Shown: in pieces, positions 17,410 to 26,297 of the stretch
How the letters are laid out: every line of letters begins with the position of its first letter
How positions within the stretch are numbered: position 1 is the stretch's first letter
From: Bacteroidota bacterium
Lineage (GTDB): Bacteria; Bacteroidota; Bacteroidia; Bacteroidales; VadinHA17
Assembly (NCBI GenBank): GCA_029547705.1
Contig: JAKPOU010000035.1
Coordinates: 62,001-126,000, forward strand
Direction: 5' to 3'
Length of the DNA stretch: 64,000 nt
Notes under the pieces: generated by a model
Told to the model about the DNA's origin: nothing
The model's input: the letters and a program-made list of their open reading frames with translations, nothing else
The model's database searches: none
Position numbers and translations under genes: made by a program

Positions 17410-18135
17410 ATGAAAGCTTTAAACTTACTTATGGCAATTGTGCTTATGGCCGGACTCGCATCATGCGCATCTGCAGGAAAAAAGAAAAATATTTCCGGAG
17501 AAGGCTGGACCACTATTTTTGATGGTAAAACAACGGAAGGATGGCGTGGATATAATAAAACAAGCTTTCCGGAAAAAGGCTGGGAAGTGGTTGACGGAAC
17601 TCTTCGCTGTATTGGTTCCGGAGGCGGTGAAGCCGGAGGCAGCGGAGGGGATATTATCTATGATAAGAAACTCTCCAATTTTGAACTTTCACTTGAATGG
17701 AAAATATCCGAAGGCGGAAACAGCGGAATCTTTATTCTTGCCCGGGAAATACCGGGTGAACCTATTTATAAATCAGCTCCTGAAATGCAGATACTGGATA
17801 ATGACCGTCACCCGGATGCCAGACTCGGAGTCAACGGAAACAGGATGGCCGGTTCACTGTACGATCTGATTCCTGCCAAACCACAGAATACCAAACCAGC
17901 AGGACAGTGGAATTCGATAAAAATCCTTGTATATCAGGGTACGGTGGTATTCAGCCAGAATGGTGCAAACGTTGTTGAATTCCACCTGTGGACAGACGAC
18001 TGGAAGAAAATGTGTGCAGATTCAAAATTTGCAGAATGGCCATGGTTTATTGACACTGCCAGAGAAGGTTATATCGGACTGCAGGATCATGGCAATGATG
18101 TGTGGTTCAGAAATATCAGGATAAGAGAACTTTAA
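17410..18135 (+). CDS. DUF1080 lipoprotein (3-keto-disaccharide hydrolase family)
   Basis: A 241-residue lipoprotein: signal and lipobox AGLASC (Cys about residue 20), then a DUF1080 domain from WTTIFDGKTTEGWRGYNK. Core motifs are GWEVVDGTLRCIG, FELSLEWKISEGGNSGIFILA, PEMQILDN, AGSLYDLIP, WNSIKILVYQGTVVFSQNG and the closing WFRNIRIREL. It resembles the better-known members of the family that hydrolyse 3-keto-glucosides; the first DUF1080 gene in this island is more divergent. It would work at the outer membrane or periplasm after the Gfo/Idh enzyme. A long perfect terminator ends the unit. Confidence 0.9.
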   Translation: MKALNLLMAIVLMAGLASCASAGKKKNISGEGWTTIFDGKTTEGWRGYNKTSFPEKGWEVVDGTLRCIGSGGGEAGGSGGDIIYDKKLSNFELSLEWKISEGGNSGIFILAREIPGEPIYKSAPEMQILDNDRHPDARLGVNGNRMAGSLYDLIPAKPQNTKPAGQWNSIKILVYQGTVVFSQNGANVVEFHLWTDDWKKMCADSKFAEWPWFIDTAREGYIGLQDHGNDVWFRNIRIREL

Positions 18136-18158
18136 AGTCCGGCTTTTTCCCGTAACCA

Positions 18159-18204
18159 ACGTATTAAAATACAGCTTAAAAGCTTATTTTAATACGTTTT
18201 TTTT
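18159..18204 (+). terminator. Rho-independent terminator after the DUF1080 lipoprotein gene
   Basis: Perfect 13-base arms ACGTATTAAAATA (18159-18171) and TATTTTAATACGT (18185-18197), with an inner AGCTT/AAGCT pairing, followed by a run of eight T. It is the clearest terminator in the window. Confidence 0.9.
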
Positions 18205-18252
18205 GATTATTCCATCTTACTTCAGTGAAGACTTCTGATTAATCCGGTTAGG

Positions 18253-18828
18253 TTACTGCGGCAGCAGCCCTTTCAGTCCTATCTGTTCCGCAACTTCCCT
18301 CATTCCCATTATACAGTCGGTGATGAGTTCGTCCAGTGTAAGCCCGAGCAATCCGGCTCCTTGTTCTATTACTGTTCTGTTGACGCCAGCAGCAAATCTC
18401 TTGTCGTTCCATTTCTTTTTTACAGACTTTGCCTCCATATCCAGAACACTTTTTGAAGGTCTCACCAGTGCGCTGGTGACAACCAGTCCCGTCAGCTCAT
18501 CCATGGCATAAAGTGTTTTTTCCATGAGTGTCAAAGGCTCAATATCAGTCACAAGGCCCCATCCGTGACTTAATACGGCTCGTATGTATTCCTCGGGCCA
18601 GTCATTCTCCTCAAGTATTTTTTTCGTCATACTGCAATGCTGATCGGGATACATCTCATAGTCAAGATCATGTATCAGACCGATAATTCCCCATTTTTCC
18701 TCATCTTCATTCCATTTTCGTGCCATATATCTCATGACAGCCTCCACGGCAAGAGCATGCTTTATAAGGCTGTCTGTCCTGTTATATTTCTTCAGGAGCT
18801 CCAGTGCATTTTCCCTTGTAGGAATCAT
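18253..18828 (-). CDS. HD-domain (HDIG-type) hydrolase
   Basis: A 191-residue cytoplasmic protein of the HD superfamily. Metal-binding residues are visible as H24 (LIKHALAVEAVMRY), H53-D54 (GLIHDLDY), H64 (QHCSMTKK) and H88 (AVLSHGW), the pattern of HDIG phosphohydrolases. Substrate is unknown; relatives act on nucleotides or phosphate esters. It follows the C25 peptidase gene on the same strand by 60 bases, which need not imply shared function. Confidence 0.85.
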   Translation of the reverse strand: MIPTRENALELLKKYNRTDSLIKHALAVEAVMRYMARKWNEDEEKWGIIGLIHDLDYEMYPDQHCSMTKKILEENDWPEEYIRAVLSHGWGLVTDIEPLTLMEKTLYAMDELTGLVVTSALVRPSKSVLDMEAKSVKKKWNDKRFAAGVNRTVIEQGAGLLGLTLDELITDCIMGMREVAEQIGLKGLLPQ

Positions 18829-18888
18829 AAATAGTATATTTTGTTAATTATAAGGATTTGAAAGCTGCTTTGATATGACAGAAAAAGG

Positions 18889-21800
18889 TCAGCGCAGTAC
18901 TTTGATCACAGGTATTGTTTTTCTCCAGCCCGGATATTCAGCTCTCAGGTAATAAATCCCCGGAAGGAGCTTATCGGTCCTGATAGTAAATTCATTGGAA
19001 CCCGGATGGATATTTTCTTCAATGTCAATAAATTTCTTACCCTGGGTGTTGAAGAGCGAAATCCTTGCCTTTTCATCACCCGTGGCTTCGGCATTGATTT
19101 CTATCACGAGTTTTTCGGTGAAAGGATTGCCCTTTACCAGAAGAGGCTCTTCAATGCTTTTGTTTTCAATGCTTATCCTCAGTGTGTCATTTGCAAGGCA
19201 ATTATCATTGTTATCATAGCCATAAACAACAAGGTCATAAATGCCGTAGCGTGACATATTTGCGTAAACATCGAATTTCACATGCACCGAATCGCCGAAA
19301 AAAGAAAGAGTGTCGTTGAAATGTTGTCTGACAGGCGTGCCGCCGTTTACGGAATATGCGAGATTGAATCCATGGACAGGATCAAGACTCTCATTAACTA
19401 TCTTGACAATAACTTTTTCCCATCCGGGTTTGTCTTTCTGAACCGGACCTATAATTCTTTCCGTTACCAGATCCCTTTCAATGTAGGTCACACCTCCCGG
19501 CCCGGCAAAGTCTATCATATCCAGCATTGCGCAATCCCTGCCCTGGGATACGGACTGATCCTTCCTGTAACGCCATTCAAACTTGTTATAGCCGGCAGGT
19601 ACAGGTATCACTTTCCTTTGCCAGGATATTTCTCCCGATTTGCGGAATAATTCCTCATCATTCAGATAGAAGGCGAAATAGTCATAGTTTGGTTCCGAAG
19701 AAACAGTATAATGAAACTTAAGTGAGTCGGGAGCATCATAATATGTCTTGATGATCAGTGATGAAGATTCATTGTGACCAATCATTCCCGAACGGGCTGA
19801 CAGGTTTCCGTCAATTGAGCCGGCATCTGTTATTGACCATGGCCTGGGACTGATGTTTATCCATGGAAACACGCTGAATGAGGAGGCTTCAAAAGATTCC
19901 CTGATCCGGCCCACCCTGAAGGTGAAATGCTTTTCAACCGTATAGGGTCCGCAGTTAAGCAGTGCCCTGACAGTGATGGTTGTACCCGATTTTACAGCCG
20001 GGGAAAGCTGTACCAGCACCGGAATCTCGGTGAGTACTCCGTCCTGCAGCATTCCTGAATTTTTACTTGGTTCAAGAATATTTATTTCAGGGTCGCTGCT
20101 TGATATTGAAAACTTGCCCGATGTGCTGCTGCTCCCGTCATTCTTCACCGAGAAGACAAGGTGGAAGGTTTCTCCGGGATTGGCAACCTGATCACCATTT
20201 CCTGTTGCAGAATCATTCAGGTAAAAACCAAGTATATCCAGATCAGGAGCATGAATATAAAAGTCAATTTTCAATTCCCTTGTCTCAAACTCATCTTTCA
20301 GTACCACGTCAAGGGTCACAAGGCTTTTATCAATGATATTCTCTGAAACCCTGAGCAGCAGTTTGCTGTTTACTGCTATTTCATTGCCGGCAGACAGATC
20401 TCCTATCATTACCGAATCGCTTAAAATTGTGATATATCTAGATGAAGAAGAAATTTTTGCATATAGGTTTTTTGAATCGGTAAAGCCGAGATTGGCTATT
20501 TTAAGATCTACCGAAAGGTTCTCCCCGAAATCGGCTTTTCCGTCATTGTTGCCGGAAGTATCGTTTATTCTGGCCTCGGCCAGATTGAGAAATCCCCTGG
20601 CAACATTTGAGAAATATATGGTTTTTATCAGCGGGATTTTATTCTGACCGGTCATTACCACCAGACATGAATCATCTGATACTCCCGGAAGTTTAAGTGT
20701 TATCGATCCAGAGGGCTTTGTATGGGATGCATCCCAGAGAACACCGGATTTTGAAACGGCAATATAGGATCCGGGTTCAGCCATGAAGGTCCATGATTTG
20801 ATCCCGTTTGGCAGTGTATCGGGAAGGATGGTTTCAAATGTATCCGGAGTTCCGATAATCGGTATCATGCTCGGGTCGCCGACAAGGTTGTATGTTTCCC
20901 AGTAATATTTTTTGCGCCATGTTGTGCTCGAGCTTACGGACAGATTTCCGGAATAGACTATTTGCCCCATGGTGGTATACCACTCCGACCGGGGTTCCCC
21001 GTGAGTATGAAAAAGCCTGTCAAATGCACCCAGCCCGGTTGTTTCATAAGTGGGACTGTTTGAGGGGCTGCACACGCCGACAGCCCAGTAGAAGTCCTCA
21101 TTCCAGTATGAATCGTTCGAACAGCCGATAAATCCGATGGCACCTTTATTCCTTGCAAGTACCATGCTGTTTCCCAGCGATTTCATGTCGAATCTGGATG
21201 TCTGGCAGGCATTGCTTATAATAAAGGGATACATATTGGTGTTTTTCAGCTTCCTGACATCCGATGTATCTATGTTTATGTGGAGCCAGGCCGTTGAAGA
21301 TCCGTGACCGGTATAGTTTACAAAGGACAAGCCCTTGTTTATAAGATTGATTACAGATTCCTTGTGAAGTGCCTGGGGGGTCTGGGGATAATAGAAATGA
21401 TAGCCGTTTATGTTGTTTTCCCGGTTAAGATAATTCTCAATCATATATTTTATCTGACCGTTCATGTAATCGGCGTAGCTGGCATCATGACCTGAAGTAA
21501 TCATTGCATTTGCATGAAACCTGTTCGTGTCGGCATATTCAAATTTTTCATACCTGATAATCTTGTCCACCACGTTTTTAAGCTGATTCGTATCCGCCAC
21601 GGGAAGCCTGCCGATAAACATTTCGGGAAAATAATCTCCGTTGCCGTCAAATTCACCGTAATAAAGGTCGGTTACGTTGTCTTTTCCGTAATATGGTATC
21701 TTTGATGTGTTGCCAACAATAAGAAGGTATTCGGGAGGAGGATTCTCGGGGGTGGAGGAATAATACAGATCAGTAAGTGTGTTCTTTATTTCCTTGTAGG

Positions 21801-22665
21801 TCTGACCGGCATAAACAGCACCTCTGTATAGTACATCAATCCTGAATCCCTTTATGGTTTTCCATTGGATCAGGGGCTCCAGATGGTGTCTGAATGCTGT
21901 ATCGGTCAGGATGACCATTCTCAGGGGCTTTTCTGAAAACGCCGGCAGGTCGGGACCTTTGGGATAGTTGAGGATTCCCTTTTCCAGGGTTTTCTGGAAT
22001 ACACTGGATTCCGGATAGTTTTTCGAGGCTGTTCCGGCTCCGCTGAAACGGATCTCTATCTTCATCGATGTAATAGCCTCAAGAGTGTTCAGGTGAGGAT
22101 TATACCTCACCGGGGATATGAGTAGGTTGGCTATGCTTTTTCCCCTGATGGTACCGGCTGAAATTATGGAAACGGTATCTGAAGGAATAAACTCCCGTTT
22201 TGCATAAACCGCTTTGTTCATTGAAAACAGGGATTTGTAAATCCCGGGAGCCTTGGATTCGCTTTCCTGGGCCGGGAAGAGAATCCCGCTGATTTTCTTT
22301 TTCCCGGGATTGATTTTTTCCGTTTTTACATCAGTGATTCTGATACTGTATGTATGTCCTGCGGGTATTGTAATAAGTTTGCTGTATACAGGAAGTTCGG
22401 GACTGCCGGTTTCTGATGTCTGTGTATGCCCGGGTATACTGATCCTGTAAAATGACCCCTGATCATTTTTAAATTCCCTGATATTGATCTCCGGCATGGA
22501 ATAATCGATGCTTATCGAACGTGCGGATACTACAATATCATTTTCCTGTTTTTCACCCCCGAAGCTGATAGTGCAGCTTTTATCGGCCTGACCATATATA
22601 AGTACGGTGACAAACAGAAAGATAAGCAGGAACAATGACTTTTTTCTATACCCTGAATGCATCAA
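18889..22665 (-). CDS. C25-family (gingipain-like) cysteine peptidase with T9SS type A sorting domain
   Basis: A 1258-residue secreted peptidase. After a signal peptide and a propeptide of the C25 type (to about residue 240) comes the catalytic domain, with the catalytic His454 in VNYTGHGSSTAW and Cys487 in ISNACQTSRFD. Beta-rich domains follow: CARDB-like repeats at about 690-900, a MAM-like segment (SFEASSFSVFPW...) and a further Ig-like domain. The end is a T9SS type A sorting domain from PLLVKGNPFTEKL to VIKVLR. The protein is therefore expected to cross the outer membrane by the type IX system and be anchored on the surface. It probably degrades external protein or processes surface proteins, like PorU-related enzymes, though PorU itself lacks such a tail. 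Confidence 0.93.
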   Translation of the reverse strand: MMHSGYRKKSLFLLIFLFVTVLIYGQADKSCTISFGGEKQENDIVVSARSISIDYSMPEINIREFKNDQGSFYRISIPGHTQTSETGSPELPVYSKLITIPAGHTYSIRITDVKTEKINPGKKKISGILFPAQESESKAPGIYKSLFSMNKAVYAKREFIPSDTVSIISAGTIRGKSIANLLISPVRYNPHLNTLEAITSMKIEIRFSGAGTASKNYPESSVFQKTLEKGILNYPKGPDLPAFSEKPLRMVILTDTAFRHHLEPLIQWKTIKGFRIDVLYRGAVYAGQTYKEIKNTLTDLYYSSTPENPPPEYLLIVGNTSKIPYYGKDNVTDLYYGEFDGNGDYFPEMFIGRLPVADTNQLKNVVDKIIRYEKFEYADTNRFHANAMITSGHDASYADYMNGQIKYMIENYLNRENNINGYHFYYPQTPQALHKESVINLINKGLSFVNYTGHGSSTAWLHINIDTSDVRKLKNTNMYPFIISNACQTSRFDMKSLGNSMVLARNKGAIGFIGCSNDSYWNEDFYWAVGVCSPSNSPTYETTGLGAFDRLFHTHGEPRSEWYTTMGQIVYSGNLSVSSSTTWRKKYYWETYNLVGDPSMIPIIGTPDTFETILPDTLPNGIKSWTFMAEPGSYIAVSKSGVLWDASHTKPSGSITLKLPGVSDDSCLVVMTGQNKIPLIKTIYFSNVARGFLNLAEARINDTSGNNDGKADFGENLSVDLKIANLGFTDSKNLYAKISSSSRYITILSDSVMIGDLSAGNEIAVNSKLLLRVSENIIDKSLVTLDVVLKDEFETRELKIDFYIHAPDLDILGFYLNDSATGNGDQVANPGETFHLVFSVKNDGSSSTSGKFSISSSDPEINILEPSKNSGMLQDGVLTEIPVLVQLSPAVKSGTTITVRALLNCGPYTVEKHFTFRVGRIRESFEASSFSVFPWINISPRPWSITDAGSIDGNLSARSGMIGHNESSSLIIKTYYDAPDSLKFHYTVSSEPNYDYFAFYLNDEELFRKSGEISWQRKVIPVPAGYNKFEWRYRKDQSVSQGRDCAMLDMIDFAGPGGVTYIERDLVTERIIGPVQKDKPGWEKVIVKIVNESLDPVHGFNLAYSVNGGTPVRQHFNDTLSFFGDSVHVKFDVYANMSRYGIYDLVVYGYDNNDNCLANDTLRISIENKSIEEPLLVKGNPFTEKLVIEINAEATGDEKARISLFNTQGKKFIDIEENIHPGSNEFTIRTDKLLPGIYYLRAEYPGWRKTIPVIKVLR

Positions 22666-22812
22666 TGTAAATTAATTGATTCATTAACCTGGATTCAGAT
22701 GCAAGTTATTAATTTTACTCCATTTGGCCGCCCTCTGAAGGCATAAATTTGATAAACCACCGGAGATTACTATTTTTACATATGTTTTTGTATGACGAAT
22801 AAACCATGAATA

Positions 22813-23550
22813 ATGAAAAGAGGCATACATATTTTAATCATTTTAATTTTAATTACAATGACTTCAGGTTCAATTTCCCGGAATCCGGTTACTTCCGATA
22901 TAATAAAAACCTCGGCAGGTGATGTGGAAATGTTCTTTATAGGACATGGTTCGCTGATGTTCAAAGTGAATGATTTTTGCATTCATATTGACCCGGTCAG
23001 AAGCTCAGGCAGTTATGACAATCTGCCCAAAGCAGACCTGATACTTGTTACCCACGAACATTATGATCATCTTGATCCTGAGCTGATTGCTGATCTGAGG
23101 AAAGAAGGGACACTTATGTTCAGCAACGGTACTGCTGCTTCGGAAATTAAGTGGGCAAAGCCAATGGCTGCCGGAGATGTGCAAAGGGCCGGGGGTATTG
23201 TTATAGAAGCTGTCCCCGCATATAATATAGTTAATATGAGATCGCCGGGACAGCCTTTTCATCCTAAGGGCGTTGGAATAGGCTTTATCCTTACAATCGG
23301 CGGCAAGAGGTTCTATATTGCCGGTGATACTGAAAACACGCCGGAAATGAAGGCCTTAAAAAACATACATGTTGCCTTCCTGCCTATGAACCTTCCCTAT
23401 ACCATGACTCCTGAAATGGTTGCGGATGCGGCAAGGGCCTTCAAACCTGAAATATTGTATCCCTATCATTACGGGGAAACGGAAACGGGAAAACTTGTTG
23501 ATCTGCTTAAGAATACAGATATTGAAATAAGAATCAGGGATTTACAATAA
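22813..23550 (+). CDS. Metallo-beta-lactamase fold hydrolase (UlaG-like)
   Basis: A 245-residue MBL-fold enzyme with an N-terminal hydrophobic export signal. The metal site is H81-E-H83-Y-D85-H86 (THEHYDHLD), and the later ligands lie in YIAGDTENTPE and YPYHYGE. It belongs to the UlaG-like (L-ascorbate-6-phosphate lactonase-like) group of broad MBL hydrolases; its substrate is unknown. It starts a three-gene unit: 5 bases separate it from the aldo-keto reductase gene and 20 more separate that from the DUF6599 gene. Confidence 0.88.
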   Translation: MKRGIHILIILILITMTSGSISRNPVTSDIIKTSAGDVEMFFIGHGSLMFKVNDFCIHIDPVRSSGSYDNLPKADLILVTHEHYDHLDPELIADLRKEGTLMFSNGTAASEIKWAKPMAAGDVQRAGGIVIEAVPAYNIVNMRSPGQPFHPKGVGIGFILTIGGKRFYIAGDTENTPEMKALKNIHVAFLPMNLPYTMTPEMVADAARAFKPEILYPYHYGETETGKLVDLLKNTDIEIRIRDLQ

Positions 23551-23555
23551 ACAAC

Positions 23556-24734
23556 ATGGAAATAATATCAAGAAGAGGATTCCTTAAAAAAGGAATAACA
23601 GGTGCCGGAGCCCTCGCAGTGTCTCCGGTATTGACAGCTGCATCGCAGGAAACAGCGGATCTTGTTCACAGGACACTCGGCAGGACGGGTATCAGACTTC
23701 CTGTAGTCAGTTTCGGTGTAATGCGTTCCGACAATCCGAATCTCTGCAAAGCAGCCTATGACAGGGGGATGCGACTGTTTGACACAGCCAACGGTTACCT
23801 CGGGGGGAAGAGTGAGGTGATGCTCGGGAATTTTTTCCGGAATTACCCCAGGGATTCCTTTATTATCTCGACAAAAGTGAGATCCTCAACTGACAGGCAG
23901 GGGCGACCGGACAGCCAGGCGACATCCGAAAAGTTTATGGAATTCTTTAATGTCAGCATGGGAAGACTTAAAATGGATTACGTGGATATACTATATGTTC
24001 ATGATGTAAGCAATCCGGAATACCTGGAATATAAACCGGTAATAAACACAGTCAAAAAGCTGAAGCAGGAAGGCAGGATAAGGTATATCGGTTTTTCCAC
24101 CCACGGTAATGAGCCGGAAGTGATAAATGCAGCGGCGGATCAGGATGTTTGGGATGTTATCCTGACTCAGTACAATTACCGGCTTTCATACATTCCCGAG
24201 CTGAATGCCGCAATACGGAAGGCTGCTTCAGCAGGTATCGGGATTGTCGCAATGAAAACGCTTGCGGGCGGATTCCTCGACAGGGAAAGAACAAAGCCCG
24301 TGAATGCGACAGCCGCACTTAAATGGGTATTGCAGAATCCGGACATCCATACAACCATTCCGGGAATGACGGCATTTGATCAGGTGGATATGAATGCAAA
24401 AATAATGGAGGATTTTACACTCTCCGAGCAGGAAAAGAACGAACTAATGGCTTCGCTGGATGATCCGGGGCTGATATGTTCCGGATGCAATCAGTGTACT
24501 GCTGACTGTGTGAAAAACCTGCCCGTCAGGGATATTATGCGCGCCTACATGTATGCATACGGCTACGGCAGTCCGGCCATGGCCAGGAACCTGCTTGCAG
24601 AACTAGGAACAGGAGAAAACCCGTGCAGTGAATGTGATACATGCAATGTCAGATGCTTCCGGCATTTTGACCTGAAAGAAAGAATTGCCGACATCTCAAG
24701 GCTTCATAATGTGCCATCCGAATTTCTGGCCTGA
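23556..24734 (+). CDS. Tat-signal aldo/keto reductase with C-terminal iron-sulfur motif
   Basis: A 392-residue protein. A twin-arginine leader (SRRGFLKKGITGAGALA) precedes an aldo/keto reductase barrel (LGRTGIRLPVVSFGVM, LFDTANGY, FIISTKV, ILYVHDVS, YIGFSTHG, GIVAMKTLAGG). After the barrel lie two cysteine clusters, ICSGCNQCTADC and CSECDTCNVRC, of ferredoxin-like spacing, so it may hold Fe-S clusters for electron transfer. This is a known architecture in Bacteroidota AKR proteins without a well-defined role. Export with Fe-S suggests respiratory or redox chemistry in the periplasm. It is coupled to the MBL gene (5-base gap). Confidence 0.9.
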   Translation: MEIISRRGFLKKGITGAGALAVSPVLTAASQETADLVHRTLGRTGIRLPVVSFGVMRSDNPNLCKAAYDRGMRLFDTANGYLGGKSEVMLGNFFRNYPRDSFIISTKVRSSTDRQGRPDSQATSEKFMEFFNVSMGRLKMDYVDILYVHDVSNPEYLEYKPVINTVKKLKQEGRIRYIGFSTHGNEPEVINAAADQDVWDVILTQYNYRLSYIPELNAAIRKAASAGIGIVAMKTLAGGFLDRERTKPVNATAALKWVLQNPDIHTTIPGMTAFDQVDMNAKIMEDFTLSEQEKNELMASLDDPGLICSGCNQCTADCVKNLPVRDIMRAYMYAYGYGSPAMARNLLAELGTGENPCSECDTCNVRCFRHFDLKERIADISRLHNVPSEFLA

Positions 24735-24754
24735 AAAATCATATACCGGGAAAA

Positions 24755-25603
24755 ATGAAAAAACTGCTGATCTTACCCCTTGTTTTTATACTTCTTTCTT
24801 CTGCTGTCCGTAGTCAGAACCTTGTGTTTCCTGATCTTCATGGATTCAGGACTGTAACAGAGTATCCGGTCTATCTGCCTGACAACCTGTGGGATTTTAT
24901 TAACGGAGCTGCCGACGGTTTCCTGGCCCTCGGTTTTAAGGACCTTCATGTAGCGGAATACAGAAAGGGAAAGAATTCCATTAAGCTGGAAATTTACAGG
25001 CATGAAAACCATACGATGGCCTTCGGCATATATGCATCGGAACGTTCACCCCACTTTAATTTCATCAGACTGGGAGCGCAGGGATACAATGCTGACGGAG
25101 CCATCAATTTTTTCAAGGGCAGCTACTATGTGAAAATACGGACATATTCGGGGAAGGAAAAAATCCTTCAGGCTGCTGAAACGCTTGCGTTCAGGGTGGC
25201 AGACATGCTGCCGGGCGAGAACAGCCTTCCGGCCCTGCTGACCAGATTTCCCGCTGAAGGGAAACTTGCCAATGAAGAAACCTACATCAATGACAATGTG
25301 TTGGGACACAGTGTTCTGAATTCTGCTTTCATGGCTCCGTATGAATCCGGAAATGACAGTTTCAGTATCTATCTGATACAAAAGGAAAGTGCAGGGGAAA
25401 TACGTGATATGGCAGAATCATACCTGAACACAGCCGGTATGGAGACTTTACCCGGTGATGAAAACAGATTTGTTTTTAATGACGGTTACAATGGCACTGT
25501 TTTCCTTTCGTGGAAGGATAATCTGATGGTGATTATATCAGGACTGGCAAAGGATCAGACAGCCATTGCATACAGGTATACAAGCAGAATACTGGAACAG
25601 TAA
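24755..25603 (+). CDS. DUF6599 family secreted protein
   Basis: A 282-residue exported protein (signal peptide ending AVRSQ). The conserved-looking block runs from DNLWDFINGAADGFLALGF through YRKGKNSIKLEIYRHEN to AFGIYASERSP, the pattern I associate with DUF6599, which has no established function. It follows the aldo-keto reductase gene by 20 bases, probably in the same operon, so a redox-linked envelope role is possible. Confidence 0.7.
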   Translation: MKKLLILPLVFILLSSAVRSQNLVFPDLHGFRTVTEYPVYLPDNLWDFINGAADGFLALGFKDLHVAEYRKGKNSIKLEIYRHENHTMAFGIYASERSPHFNFIRLGAQGYNADGAINFFKGSYYVKIRTYSGKEKILQAAETLAFRVADMLPGENSLPALLTRFPAEGKLANEETYINDNVLGHSVLNSAFMAPYESGNDSFSIYLIQKESAGEIRDMAESYLNTAGMETLPGDENRFVFNDGYNGTVFLSWKDNLMVIISGLAKDQTAIAYRYTSRILEQ

Positions 25604-25642
25604 TGACATCACTTCAGTAATTCCGGAAAGCTGCATTTGGAT

Positions 25643-25657
25643 CAGACAACATGTCTG
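25643..25657. repeat. Inverted repeat between convergent genes
   Basis: Arms CAGACA (25643-25648) and TGTCTG (25652-25657) with a 3-base loop, extended by outer CTGCA/TGCAG. It lies between the ends of the DUF6599 and thrH genes and may stop or stabilise transcripts from both sides, though it has no T-run. Confidence 0.4.
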
Positions 25658-25669
25658 CAGGCCGGCGTT

Positions 25670-26287
25670 TCAGGATAGTCCGTCTGTTTCAAGTTTTTCG
25701 CTGATTACCTCCTTCAGTCCATCATAGGTATCCACGGCCAGAAGGTCGCTGTTGTCATCAATTACATTCTGAGGAGGTCTGAAAAGTATTCCTGTTTCCG
25801 CCTTGCGCAGCATCTGGATGTCGTTGTAGGAGTCACCTATTGCAATAACCTTGAAATTCAGTCTTTGAAGCGCCTCAACCACTTTCATCTTTGCCTCTTT
25901 CTGCCGCAGATTGTAATCGGTAATCATACCATGCCGGTCTATTGTAAGGTGATGGCAAAGGAGAAGCGGCCAGCCCATCTTTTTAAGCATAGGATCGGCA
26001 AATTCCCTGAAAGTGTCTGATACTATTATAAGCTGTGCCTTACCGTGGAGCCAGCTGATGAAGTCGAGTGCGCCGGGCAGGGGTTCAAGGCCGGAAATGA
26101 CATTCCGGATGTCTCCTATGCTTATCCCGTTCTGACTGAGTATCTCCAGCCTTCTTTTCATCAGCACGTCATAATCATTTATATCACGGGTTGTCAGTTT
26201 AAGTTCGTCTATCCCCGTCTTTTCTGCAACGTTGATCCATACTTCCGGTACAAGTACCCCTTCAAGGTCGCTACAAATAATGTACAT
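25670..26287 (-). CDS. thrH: ThrH: phosphoserine phosphatase / homoserine phosphotransferase
   Basis: A 205-residue HAD enzyme that follows Pseudomonas ThrH nearly end to end: the nucleophile in SDLEGVLVPEVWINVAEKTGI (Asp7, Glu9), TTRDINDYDVLMKRRLEIL, the Ser/Thr motif LIIVSDTFREFADP, LRQKEAK with its Lys, and the acidic motif AIGDSYNDIQMLR. ThrH dephosphorylates phosphoserine and can pass the phosphate to homoserine, giving O-phosphohomoserine, the ThrC substrate. It is the last gene after thrA and thrC on this strand, 10 bases after thrC. No thrB-type kinase lies in the cluster, so ThrH very probably fills that step. Confidence 0.93.
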   Translation of the reverse strand: MYIICSDLEGVLVPEVWINVAEKTGIDELKLTTRDINDYDVLMKRRLEILSQNGISIGDIRNVISGLEPLPGALDFISWLHGKAQLIIVSDTFREFADPMLKKMGWPLLLCHHLTIDRHGMITDYNLRQKEAKMKVVEALQRLNFKVIAIGDSYNDIQMLRKAETGILFRPPQNVIDDNSDLLAVDTYDGLKEVISEKLETDGLS

Positions 26288-26297
26288 GTTTTATATA

